DNA from: Isotricha intestinalis | Lineage: Eukaryota; Ciliophora; Litostomatea; Vestibuliferida; Isotrichidae | Reading direction: 5' to 3' | DNA length: 32,155 nucleotides | Assembly: GCA_023807065.1 (NCBI GenBank) | Contig: JAJJLU010003772.1 | Coordinates: 1-32,155 of the forward strand | Part shown: positions 1 to 9,073 of the stretch, piece by piece | Position numbering within the stretch: position 1 is the first letter of the stretch | Layout: the number at the start of each line of letters is the position of its first letter | Notes under the pieces: generated by a model | Told to the model about the DNA's origin: nothing | The model's database searches: none | The model's input: only the letters and a program-made list of their open reading frames with translations | Translations under genes and position numbers: made by a program

Positions 1-171
1 GATAATAATAAAAATAATAATGATGTTAAAAAAATGAATAGTGCAATTAATATTCCTAAACCTCAAAAAACTTTTGTTTTTGAAAATAAAGGTTTAAAAG
101 ATGAACAATTTTGTATTTTATTTGAACAAAAAGAATCCTTTAATGTAAATATTAATAATTCTATTTTTTAA
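1..171 (+). pseudogene. Fragment duplicating part of the PIN-like transporter loop
   Basis: Bases 1-141 are identical to 3212-3352, inside the PIN-like gene, and are in the same reading frame (codons begin at base 1). The shared part encodes the Asn/Lys-rich start of a loop segment including PKPQKTFVFENKGL. The match ends abruptly at base 142. The frame then runs through ten unrelated residues to a TAA at 169-171. The sequence left of base 1 is not visible, so this could be the broken 3' end of an upstream copy of the gene, or a contig-end artefact created by the assembler. It is not a functional gene as seen. Confidence 0.6.
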
Positions 172-389
172 ATTTAAAAGATATTTTTTTATATTTCTTA
201 TTTGATTTATTTAAAATATATTAATATTAATGATTATTAAAGATAAAATTTTAAGTAGTTGTGAATATTTATTTAAATATTATTAATAATATTTCAAATT
301 ATTATATATAAACTTGAAATTTTAAAATATTTAATTAATATAGATTTCAATATTATAAAAATAAAAAAATATTAATTAATTAAATAAAT

Positions 390-1016
390 ATGGAAAAAGA
401 AAAACCATTAAAGCCGACAGAACAATTTATATATTCTAAATTAGATTCTTTAAAAATTCAATATTTTGACATTTATTATTCAAAAAAAATACAACCAGAA
501 ATATATGAAAGTACAAAATATATAATCAGATATATAAATAAAATAGTTGAAGCAAGTAAAGAATTTGATAGTCAAAATACATATAATTTAATCAGAAATT
601 ATGAAAATGAATTTGGATTTTGTTTTGATGATAACACAGGAAATATATTATATTATTTAGATCAATCAAAAATAGAAAATAATAAAATTGAAATTTATAT
701 AGATATTAATGAGAGAGCAATAAAATCTTATTTAGATTCTTTTAATATTCCAAAAGAATTAATATGTTTTACTTCTTATAATGGAAGTTCAAAAAATAGT
801 TCAAATAAAAATGATAAGCAAAATGAAACAAATTTTGATGAACAAACCAAAAATAATATTAAAAATTATATTAATGGAAAAAAATTTGAAAATATTTCAA
901 TTGAAAGATTTAATTATACTTTAAATCTCGAAGAAAATTTAATAGGTTTAACTCAACTTCCAAATATTTTAATGTTTTTATTACCTTATGATAATTTAAT
1001 TGAAATAATAATTTAA
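390..1016 (+). CDS. Unknown 208-aa protein
   Basis: The frame opens with ATG after an A+T-only leader and ends with TAA at 1014-1016. I recognise no family. The first 130 residues are of mixed composition with several Tyr/Phe and Glu/Asp positions and look foldable. A Ser/Asn/Lys-rich linker follows at about 131-150, then a hydrophobic C-terminus. There is no convincing signal peptide or membrane span, although the last 20 residues are hydrophobic. Its stop overlaps the ATG of the next frame by one base (TAATG). The two frames may therefore be one gene broken by a frameshift, an assembly indel or an unrecognised intron. I found no GTAAG-type donor that would join them. Confidence 0.55.
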   Translation: MEKEKPLKPTEQFIYSKLDSLKIQYFDIYYSKKIQPEIYESTKYIIRYINKIVEASKEFDSQNTYNLIRNYENEFGFCFDDNTGNILYYLDQSKIENNKIEIYIDINERAIKSYLDSFNIPKELICFTSYNGSSKNSSNKNDKQNETNFDEQTKNNIKNYINGKKFENISIERFNYTLNLEENLIGLTQLPNILMFLLPYDNLIEIII

Positions 1017-1834
1017 TGAAAAATTTAAATTTTAAAAATAATAATAATGAAGATATAATGAATAAATTAAAAAATAAATTAAATAATCCCAATGAATATT
1101 TTGGTTATAATGAATTAGATTCAATTTTTAAGAATGATATTAATAAAAAAAGGGAATTTAGATTATTTAATTTTTTTAAATGTATAAAAATTTTTGAAAT
1201 TAAAAATGGCAATAAATCAGAAAAGGAGAATATTAATAGAGATTATATTAAACCTTATACTATTAATTTTTTAGAAATTAAAAAGAGTTTGAAATATATT
1301 AAAGAAAATAATTATATTAAAAAGTTTTTAATAAAAAGCAGAAGATTTTCACAAATATTTAAAAAAAAAAAATTAAATATTATAACTAATCCATTAATTT
1401 ATGATATTGATATAAAAGATATTAATTTTCCAAAAAAAATGGAATATGAACTTTTTTTAATTATAAATAATAATGAAGATGAAATTAAAAAGAATATTAA
1501 TGAAATAAATAAACAAATTGATGAATTTTTACAAGATTGTAAAGATTTTGATTTTGATTTACATATGTATTATAGTAATTTTAATTTTCATCCATTAGAA
1601 TTAAATTTAATAAATAAATCAAGAAATATTAATCATAATACTTTAATATATCAAACAAGTAAAACTTATCATGATATTCAAGAAAAAATATTAAAATTAG
1701 AAAAAAGCAATGCTAATTTAGAAAAAAAACAATGTTATTTCTTAATAATAACAATTATACTAATAATAATAAACTTAATAATGTTTGTAATAATTTTTAA
1801 AAATGATAGTAAAAATAAAAAAATTGATTTATAG
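1016..1834 (+). CDS. Unknown 272-aa tail-anchored membrane protein
   Basis: The frame begins at the ATG that overlaps the upstream stop codon and ends with TAG at 1832-1834. The body is Lys/Asn/Ile-rich. Residues about 215-238 have a coiled-coil-like pattern of charged and hydrophobic positions (EKILKLEKSNANLEKK). They are followed by one strongly hydrophobic stretch at about 241-263 and a short Lys/Asp tail. This is the layout of a tail-anchored protein, with the bulk in the cytosol and a C-terminal membrane span. The layout resembles SNAREs, but I see no SNARE-motif centre residue in a convincing register, so I do not call it one. The first about 40 residues are Asn/Lys-rich and the true start could be the later ATG at residue 15. 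Confidence 0.5.
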   Translation: MKNLNFKNNNNEDIMNKLKNKLNNPNEYFGYNELDSIFKNDINKKREFRLFNFFKCIKIFEIKNGNKSEKENINRDYIKPYTINFLEIKKSLKYIKENNYIKKFLIKSRRFSQIFKKKKLNIITNPLIYDIDIKDINFPKKMEYELFLIINNNEDEIKKNINEINKQIDEFLQDCKDFDFDLHMYYSNFNFHPLELNLINKSRNINHNTLIYQTSKTYHDIQEKILKLEKSNANLEKKQCYFLIITIILIIINLIMFVIIFKNDSKNKKIDL

Positions 1835-2065
1835 ATAAATTAGCAATAAAATTTAAATTATTATATCAAAATAAACAAATTTTTTAATTTCGACATAAAA
1901 AATATTTAATTTTAAAAAATAATAATAAATATATTTTAATAAAATAATAAAAAGTTCATTTAAATAATATAAAAAAATAATAATAAAAAATCCCAATAAG
2001 CCTAAATAAAAAAATCATTAATAAAAATTATAAAAAAAAATATCTAAAACATATAAAAAAATAAA

Positions 2066-4510
2066 ATGAATTATCTAAAAGTATTTCTCTTCTGTTTCTA
2101 CGCATGTCTCCAAATGTACATATTTATGGCACCAGGAGTATTATCATTTAAGAGAAAATTTTTTACTTCAAAATCAGTGTCTATAATATCAGAAATTTTA
2201 TTTGTATATTTAATCCCATTTTACGGAGCAATAGAAATAGCAAGAGTAGGTTCAATGGAAATATTAAATGTATTTTGGATATTAGTAGTAAATTTCGTAA
2301 TGTCATTATTAATATCATATACAATAGCATCAATAAGTCAAAAAATATTTAAATTAGATGAGAGAATAAAACAAAGTTTTAATTTAGTTTGTACAATACC
2401 AGCAATGGGCGCATTACCTTTAGTAATTGGAAAAGCTTTTTGTTTCCCTGGTGGTCCTATGGAAGGTGATATATATTGTGATAGTATGATTGGATTAATG
2501 ATGCTTTGTTATTTAGTTGTTTGTATTTGTGTTTTTTTATTAGGTTATATTCTTATTCTTTCTGATAAAATTAATAATAATATTATTCAAGAAAAAATGA
2601 TGTTCTTATGGCAAATTTTAGTTCATAAATCCTTTGGAGAAGATTTTACTATTTTATACCTTTTTAATAAATATATGATTGATCAAAATAAATCTAATGA
2701 ATTATATGAAGAATTTAAAAGGGTACATGGAAATGATTTAGCTAATTTAAAATATGAATTTGTTGAATATGAAAAAAGACATCATCATAAAATCGAAAAA
2801 AACAAAGATTTAATTGGAGAAAAAAGCGATAAATATTTTCAAAAAAACCTTAAAAGTGAGAAATTTACTGAAAAAAATGATATAGAAAAAAAAAGAGCTT
2901 TTAGTATGAGATATAAATCTAATCATCCTGGAAGCATATCTGAAAAATTTAAAAAGAATGATATAATGGAAAAAATAATTGAAAATCAAAAAAGTGGTTT
3001 TAAAGAAAATGAAAATGGAAAAAGATCTTTTTCAAAGTTAAATTCGCATAATTCAAATAATTTGGATAATTTTGAAAACAATGGAAATAATATTAATTTT
3101 AATGATAGTTATTTTATGTCTGAAGTAAGTGAAGAAAGAAGTTCTTCATCTTCTTCTTCAACATCAAGTGAAGATTCAACAATAAAAGAATTAGGAAGTC
3201 ATTACTATCATGATAATAATAAAAATAATAATGATGTTAAAAAAATGAATAGTGCAATTAATATTCCTAAACCTCAAAAAACTTTTGTTTTTGAAAATAA
3301 AGGTTTAAAAGATGAACAATTTTGTATTTTATTTGAACAAAAAGAATCCTTTTATCCTGGTCATCATTTATCAAGAGAAATAAAAACTAAATTTGACGAC
3401 AACACTAAAAAAGTAGAAACAGATATTTTTTTTACTAAATCAAATAAACATTTTACTGTTAAATTACCATATCCAATGACAAAATCATTTAAAGAAAAAG
3501 GAAAAGAAGATATTGTAATATCCCATCCTAGTTTTAAATTACAATCAAATGATCCAAATTTAAAAAGACATAAATCAGTAAAAATTCCAAATCATAATTT
3601 TAAAATAAATCATGGTTCATTTAAGCATAATAATAATATTTATTTAAAAGGAGAAGAAATAGATTTAGTAGAAAAAGAGAATAATAAAAATATGAATTTA
3701 TCAGAAAAAGAAATAATATTAAATTATTATCAAGCAGCATTTGATATGATAGAATATGATCCAGCAAATTTTAATATAGATTTAATAACAGAATATGAAG
3801 AAATGAAAGAAGAAATATTAAGAAAAGTACATCATACTCCTCCTAAATTTCCTATTGTTCGTTCTGCACAAATTGATTCAAAAACTTTGGATATTATTAA
3901 TAAAGAATGGGAAATATTTGAACCAAAAGTTAAACATGCTAGTCAAAGTTTTAAAGGACTTCCACAAGGTAAAATAGATAATCAAATATTAATGGCTAAA
4001 ATTTATGCTCCTCCTACTTTAGGAGTTGTTGTTGGATTAATATTAAGTTTAAGTAATATAAGATTAATTGTTTTTGATTCTACAAATCATTATTGGAATA
4101 ATATTGTTGATGGATTAAATATTATTGATAAATCTATGGTTGCTTTTTTATTTCTTTTAATTGGATTATCTTCTGCTTCTACTAATGGTTTAAGTATGAA
4201 TAATCCACTTAAAAAAAAACATATTATTATTGTCTTTATTATGAGATTTATTATTGTTCCTGGACTTGGACTTTTAGTTATTTATTTTTGGAAAAATGTT
4301 TATGGAGGTATTGTTGAACAAAGTTTAGTATTTAGAATTATTTTATTTTTCCCTTGGTGTTTACCTTCTGCTCCTAATATGGCTGTTATAGTTAATTTAA
4401 CTCAATATTTTTTTGAAGAATATGGTTATTTAATTTTGTTACAAAATGTTTCTAGTGTAGCAACTCTTACTATTTTATATCTCATTTATTTTATATTGAT
4501 AGGTCTGTAA
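2066..4510 (+). CDS. PIN-like / PILS-type membrane transport protein with a very long central loop
   Basis: An 814-residue protein of the auxin-efflux-carrier (Mem_trans) family type. The N-terminal half has about five hydrophobic spans between residues 1 and 166, including a SFNLVCTIPAMGALPLV segment. A hydrophilic loop of about 470 residues follows (roughly 170-640), containing a Ser run near 357-371. From residue 643 the C-terminal membrane half starts with MAKIYAPPTLGVVVGLIL and contains LPSAPNMAVIVNLTQ, the kind of Pro-Ser-Ala-x-Asn...Leu-Thr-Gln segment seen in PILS/PIN carriers. Family members export or compartmentalise small organic molecules across the plasma or ER membrane; the substrate here is unknown. 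The loop is far longer than in typical PILS proteins and probably regulatory. Residues 383-429 are encoded by the 141 bp that recur at the window start. No intron is needed. Confidence 0.75.
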   Translation: MNYLKVFLFCFYACLQMYIFMAPGVLSFKRKFFTSKSVSIISEILFVYLIPFYGAIEIARVGSMEILNVFWILVVNFVMSLLISYTIASISQKIFKLDERIKQSFNLVCTIPAMGALPLVIGKAFCFPGGPMEGDIYCDSMIGLMMLCYLVVCICVFLLGYILILSDKINNNIIQEKMMFLWQILVHKSFGEDFTILYLFNKYMIDQNKSNELYEEFKRVHGNDLANLKYEFVEYEKRHHHKIEKNKDLIGEKSDKYFQKNLKSEKFTEKNDIEKKRAFSMRYKSNHPGSISEKFKKNDIMEKIIENQKSGFKENENGKRSFSKLNSHNSNNLDNFENNGNNINFNDSYFMSEVSEERSSSSSSSTSSEDSTIKELGSHYYHDNNKNNNDVKKMNSAINIPKPQKTFVFENKGLKDEQFCILFEQKESFYPGHHLSREIKTKFDDNTKKVETDIFFTKSNKHFTVKLPYPMTKSFKEKGKEDIVISHPSFKLQSNDPNLKRHKSVKIPNHNFKINHGSFKHNNNIYLKGEEIDLVEKENNKNMNLSEKEIILNYYQAAFDMIEYDPANFNIDLITEYEEMKEEILRKVHHTPPKFPIVRSAQIDSKTLDIINKEWEIFEPKVKHASQSFKGLPQGKIDNQILMAKIYAPPTLGVVVGLILSLSNIRLIVFDSTNHYWNNIVDGLNIIDKSMVAFLFLLIGLSSASTNGLSMNNPLKKKHIIIVFIMRFIIVPGLGLLVIYFWKNVYGGIVEQSLVFRIILFFPWCLPSAPNMAVIVNLTQYFFEEYGYLILLQNVSSVATLTILYLIYFILIGL
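3212..3352 (+). repeat. 141-bp exact direct repeat, internal copy
   Basis: This segment of the PIN-like gene is base-for-base the same as 1-141. The last common bases are TCCTTT; the two copies then read TATCC (here) and AATGT (left edge). Here it encodes residues 383-429 in the cytosolic loop, and the frame continues uninterrupted, so this copy is the intact one. Confidence 0.95.
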
Positions 4511-4995
4511 TGTTTATTTTTATATTATAGATTTTTATAGTAATAATTACTTAAGTTTTCTTTTTATAATTCATAATGAAAAAAAGTTAGCCAATAATTA
4601 AATTTATAAATTGAAATACTTTTAATATTAAAAAAATTTTTAATAGAGAACTATTATTATATAATAATTAAATAATATTAAAAAATTAAAAACTTTCATT
4701 TTATATTATAAATTTTAATAATTTAATTTTTTTGTTGAATAAAGATAAAATAAAAAAAGAAATAAAAGATGAAGAAAAATAAAAACTAAAAAATGAAAAG
4801 AAATAGAGAAATAAAAAAGAAATTTAAAAAACATTTCCATACATGAGAATTTAAAATTAAATAATAATATAACAAATATGAATATATAATAAGTAAATAA
4901 ATTATATGAAAAAAATGATAACCATTGATTAATTTTATAAAAAAAATAATTTTAACCTTCTAAGAAAAAAAATCTTAAATTATTCAAAAAAAAAA
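4511..4995. other. Intergenic region, 485 bp, no gene seen
   Basis: The stretch between the PIN-like gene and CFAP77 (same strand) is nearly pure A+T with frequent stops in all frames. I see no tRNA, conserved peptide or repeat. It must contain the 3' end of the transporter transcript and the CFAP77 promoter, but no motif can be assigned. Confidence 0.6.
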
Positions 4996-5852
4996 ATGAT
5001 AAAAGGTCTTGAATCCAAAATCCTGGAAGCATCAAACCCAATAGGTGTAAAAAAGCCACCAAACTACAATTTACCAAAAGAAGGTCACACATATGGTCTT
5101 CCAGGGAAAGCAGATAAAGAAGGAGTAGACATAAGTAAGTTAAATAAAATAAAATAAAAAAAAATATAATATAAAAAAAATATATAGTAACTCGAACATG
5201 GAAAACACATCGTCCAACATCATCAAAACAGCCAGCAATGGATTACATAAGAATAAATAAAATGGCCATAAAAATGAATGCAACAAATTTTGCAACAAAT
5301 AAGGATTTTCGTCAGACAGTAGATATACGTCAGAGAATACCAAAAGGGAAAAAAACATTTAATATAAAATTACCTCCAAGTGATTTTGCATATGGTGTTC
5401 CTAATAGAACTCCTACTCCTATTAAAGATGTTATTAATGGTGAATATGGTAATAGGGCTGAAAATCATATTTTAAGAGAATATGGTAATTACATTCAAGA
5501 AAAAAAAAATATTAAAAATCATTTAAGAGAAAATCCTAAAATTGAAACTAAATATATTAATCCTAAAGCTAAAATTTTAAAAGAAAGAGAAGAAGAAAAA
5601 AGAAAATTTCAATTGGATTATGATCCTTTAGATGAAGAATTACCTAAGGAAGAAAAAGAAAATTTATGGAAAATGAAAATGTTTCAAGGAGCTACTTCTA
5701 AAGTTGCTGAAGGAATTAAACAGTTTAAAACTTATCACCCTTATAAGAAAAAGGATAATATTGATAAGATGATTGATACTGTTCAAGCAGAAATTGCTCA
5801 TAATAATAATATTGATAACCAAAGGCAATTTGGGAATCAAGGAGAAAATTAA
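4996..5852 (+). CDS. CFAP77: CFAP77-like cilia- and flagella-associated protein (two exons)
   Basis: Exon 1 is 4996-5134 and exon 2 is 5188-5852. Spliced, they give a 267-residue protein with an in-frame junction. Exon 1 encodes SNPIGVKKPPNYNLPKEG followed by HTYGLPGKADKEGV. Exon 2 encodes an AMDYIRINKMAIKMN segment, LPPSDFAYGVPNRTPTPIKD near the middle, and LWKMKMFQGATSKV further on. This series of blocks (NP-L...LP...YG; YG-P-R-TPI-D; LW-M-F) is the pattern I recall for CFAP77. CFAP77 is a microtubule inner protein of the axonemal doublet B-tubule and is found across ciliated eukaryotes. The C-terminal half is charged and helical. The start is the first ATG after an A-rich leader. It directly supports a ciliated organism. 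Confidence 0.75.
5135..5187 (+). other. 53-nt spliceosomal intron in CFAP77 (phase 1)
   Basis: The donor is GTAAGT at 5135-5140 and the acceptor is ATATAG ending at 5187. The interior is almost only A and T and contains TAA stops. Removing it joins exon 1, whose frame would otherwise stop, to the long downstream frame. The codon is split after its first base (A|TA). Confidence 0.85.
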
Positions 5853-6001
5853 ATTTTTGTTGCTTTTTCTTTTTTTTTTAATTCTTTTTTTAGGTTTATT
5901 TTTTAAAGTGATTTAAATGATTTTTTTAAATTTTTCAAATAATTTTTTAAGATTATTTTTATTTTTTTTTAAGTTTTTTTATAATTTTTTATTAATTTTA
6001 A

Positions 6002-7156
6002 ATGTCTAAAATTTTAGTAAAATATAATGAAAAAAGGGAAATAATGAAAAAAATTAAGGAAGAAATAAAAGACTTTGTTATTTCAAAATTTTTAAGTGTA
6101 ATAATATCTCAATCAAAAGAAATTAAGTATTTAAAAGATAATTTAGAAGAATATAAAAAACAAGCAATAAATGCTTTAAAAAAATTAATGAATAACGAAG
6201 ATAAAAATACTTTATATTCAGAAAATGATAATAAATCACAAAGCCGAATTGAAAATGAAAGTTCAATAACTTCAACAAATTATAAATCTCCTTCAAAAAA
6301 GAGAAATATAATTTTAAAGAAATTAAGTTCGAGTAAAAAAAATATTATTCAAAATAATAAAAAAGCTGTAACATTAAAAGTTGAATTAAATTATAATAAA
6401 GCTCCAAAAATATGTGATAATATATATGGTAAAACAGAAGATGAGGAAAAAAATGTTGAATTTAATAAAAATAATGTTATAATAAAAAATAAAAAAAATT
6501 CATTTTTTTATTCTCCAAAATTTAATAATTTATTATCAGAACATTATAAAAATAAAGCAAGTATAAATTCAACAATAAACAATAAAAATAATAATAAAAA
6601 AGAAACTTCAAATCAAAAAAATAAAACAATAAAAGAAAACAGTAAAAATAAATCAGAAAATAAAAAAACAAATAATAGTAGAAATATGAATTTAGATTTA
6701 AAAAACTCAATATCATATTTAACTCAATCAACATTTAATAATAATGATAACTTAACAAATATAAATTTATATAATTCAACATATGATAGGTATTCTCAAA
6801 CAATAACCTATAATAATAGATTAAGTAATTCAGTTGGAAAAAATTTTGAAATAAGAGAAAATAATATTCAAAGATTAACTCTTAATCAAAAAAGATTAAA
6901 AACTATTAGTTATGATTCTTTTAATTCTTTAAATCTTTCTTCAAATATTAATTTTAAAAATAATACTAGAATTAGAATTCACTCTTTAGATGTGAGAAAT
7001 AATAATAAAAATGTTAAAGAATATAAAAATTTTTTATATCCTAATTTAAATCCAAAAATTATTAAAGTTATTTCTAACAATTCTAATAAAGGAATTAATC
7101 TTGATCCTGAATTTATGAATAAAATGAATTATTATATGAATGTTACTAATAAATAA
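6002..7156 (+). CDS. Unknown 384-aa Asn/Lys-rich protein with N-terminal coiled coil
   Basis: ATG start, TAA stop. Residues about 1-60 are charged and helical with a heptad-like pattern (SQSKEIKYLKDNLEEYKKQA). They are followed by long low-complexity Asn/Lys/Ser tracts typical of proteins from A+T-rich protist genomes. The rest has scattered Ser/Thr-Pro-Ser-type sites (SPSKKRN) and a Tyr/Asn-rich region, but no recognisable domain, signal peptide or membrane span. The N-terminal coil suggests a structural or scaffold role, but no function can be assigned. Its 3' end faces that of the next gene across 151 bp. Confidence 0.6.
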   Translation: MSKILVKYNEKREIMKKIKEEIKDFVISKFLSVIISQSKEIKYLKDNLEEYKKQAINALKKLMNNEDKNTLYSENDNKSQSRIENESSITSTNYKSPSKKRNIILKKLSSSKKNIIQNNKKAVTLKVELNYNKAPKICDNIYGKTEDEEKNVEFNKNNVIIKNKKNSFFYSPKFNNLLSEHYKNKASINSTINNKNNNKKETSNQKNKTIKENSKNKSENKKTNNSRNMNLDLKNSISYLTQSTFNNNDNLTNINLYNSTYDRYSQTITYNNRLSNSVGKNFEIRENNIQRLTLNQKRLKTISYDSFNSLNLSSNINFKNNTRIRIHSLDVRNNNKNVKEYKNFLYPNLNPKIIKVISNNSNKGINLDPEFMNKMNYYMNVTNK

Positions 7157-7307
7157 ATATTTTGTATTTAAATTGTTATGATTTTTTTATTTTTATAAAA
7201 TCTTAAAAATAAAGTGTTTTTATTAAAAATAAACTTCAATTTATAATAAATGAAAATATGGTTTTTAATAAAAAAGCTAAAATAAAATTAAATAAACAAA
7301 TAATAAT

Positions 7308-8915
7308 TTAATAAGATTTTAAAGTTATAGAATTCAACCAATCAGAAGAAATAACTGGTTTAATTTTTTGAATATTAGGATTAGATAAAGATAAATCATT
7401 TTTGAATTGTTCAACAATAGGATCTAATTCATATTCTTTATTTACTTCATTTATTTCTTCAATAATACTTTTTTTATTCTTTTTTTTGTGTTTTCTTTTA
7501 TTTTTACTTTTTTCATTAATATCATTTTCACTATTTATATATTCAAATATTTCATCTAAAGTTTTATTTTCAAAAGAAATATTTATTTTATTTTTATTTG
7601 AATTTTTATAATTTTCTATATTTGGACTTTGAAATGATTTTTCTTGTTCTATTTCTTCTTTTAATCTATTTATTTCTTTTTCTTTTTGTTCTATGTTCTT
7701 TTTCATATTTTTTATATCTTCTGATATATGATTTATCCCATATTTAATATTTTCTATTGAATCTAATTGTTCATTATCATTTAAAAATGATTCGCATTCA
7801 ATTTCTTTTATAGTTCTTATTCCTTTTTCTTGTGATAAAGGATTTATTTTACTATTTATAATATTATTTAAATTTAAACTTTCTTTTATATCATAAAAAA
7901 TTATATTATTGTGTATTTTTTTTTCTTTAATCAATATTGAAATTAAATCTACTTTTTCATTAACTTCAAGTTGGTTTCTTATATCTAATAATTCTGAGAT
8001 TTGTCTTTTTAAAGGAATTTTTATTTGAGATAAATTATTAATTATTATATTGAAGGTTTCTTGTGTACATTTATCAATTTTCTCAGAGCTAAAATTTTGG
8101 ATGAAAGAATAACAAAAATATTTTTTATGGAAAATACAGTTCCAAAAAATATCAGTGAACAAATCATATAAATAAAAAGTCATTAAATATTTTTCTCTAA
8201 AACAATTAAAACTTTTAAAAAAATCTCTTTCTATCAAAGGACATATACTAAGAAAACCTTCATAATCTTTATAAATATCATTAAAAATTTCACAATTAAT
8301 ATTAAAGCATATATCATCATCATCATAATTTTCAATATTATTTTCAATAAGAGATAAATAATATTTCACAAATTCTGTTGTAAAACAAGTCATTGAAATA
8401 ATAATAGATTTAATTGCAATAAATTCTAATTTTTTATTTTTTAATTTTTCTTTACAAATTAATTTATCAATATTTTCATGAGAAATTCCACAATTATTAT
8501 TAATATTCTTATAATATTCACACATATTATTCATTTGTTTTTTTGAATGCATCATTTGATGCACGACTCTTGCTATTGCATTATAGAATTTTAATTCTTC
8601 TGATTCAAAATGTATTTTTGAACAATCAAATAAATCTTTAGATGAATTTGCTTCATTTTGTATTTGAAATAAACAATCAATGAATGTTTTTTCTTTTAAA
8701 GATAAATTTATCAAATTTTCATTACATTTTTCTTCATCAATATTATTTCCTTTTATCTCTAATTCAGAACAAGAAAATTTAGTTGAAAATATTGTACCCG
8801 TAATTTGACTTTCAATTGTTTCTTCAAATGAAATACTTGTACTATGTATTGATGATATATTTGGATATAATATTTGTTTTTTTAAAAATTTACCAATTTT
8901 CTCTTCAAAAGACAT
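7308..8915 (-). CDS. Unknown 535-aa protein with coiled coil, Lys-rich stretch and conserved-looking C-terminus
   Basis: ATG at 8913-8915, TAA at 7308-7310. Residues about 80-330 are helical and relatively rich in Cys, His and aromatic residues, suggesting a folded domain. Residues about 395-430 form a strong coiled coil (SEDIKNMKKNIEQKEKEI). A Lys-rich stretch (KNKRKHKKKNKK) near 468-482 could be a nuclear signal. The last 45 residues contain VEQFKNDLSLSNPNIQKIKP followed by ISSDWLNSI. That ending resembles one I have seen at the ends of uncharacterised ciliate proteins (from memory, unverified). No catalytic motif is visible. Confidence 0.6.
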   Translation of the reverse strand: MSFEEKIGKFLKKQILYPNISSIHSTSISFEETIESQITGTIFSTKFSCSELEIKGNNIDEEKCNENLINLSLKEKTFIDCLFQIQNEANSSKDLFDCSKIHFESEELKFYNAIARVVHQMMHSKKQMNNMCEYYKNINNNCGISHENIDKLICKEKLKNKKLEFIAIKSIIISMTCFTTEFVKYYLSLIENNIENYDDDDICFNINCEIFNDIYKDYEGFLSICPLIERDFFKSFNCFREKYLMTFYLYDLFTDIFWNCIFHKKYFCYSFIQNFSSEKIDKCTQETFNIIINNLSQIKIPLKRQISELLDIRNQLEVNEKVDLISILIKEKKIHNNIIFYDIKESLNLNNIINSKINPLSQEKGIRTIKEIECESFLNDNEQLDSIENIKYGINHISEDIKNMKKNIEQKEKEINRLKEEIEQEKSFQSPNIENYKNSNKNKINISFENKTLDEIFEYINSENDINEKSKNKRKHKKKNKKSIIEEINEVNKEYELDPIVEQFKNDLSLSNPNIQKIKPVISSDWLNSITLKSY

Positions 8916-9073
8916 CTTTTCAAAATATTTATTTTTGTTTTTACTTCAAAATATTTAATTTAAAGAGATGAATTTAAAAAATTATTTTATATTATGAACT
9001 AGATTTATTTGGTTTATTAAATGTTTACTTCTTTCTATATATATTAAAATAATAATAATTTTTTCATGATTAA

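Noticed and set aside
946..1052. An intron joining the 208-aa and 272-aa frames
   Set aside because: The only GT/AG pair bridging the junction nearby (GGTTTAAC to GAAG) is about 107 nt, lacks the GTAAGT donor and TAG acceptor seen in the two real introns, and would remove coding-like sequence.
240..1834. SNARE or syntaxin identity for the tail-anchored 272-aa protein
   Set aside because: The coiled coil plus tail anchor is suggestive, but the heptads do not give a convincing central Gln/Arg layer, so the function is left open.
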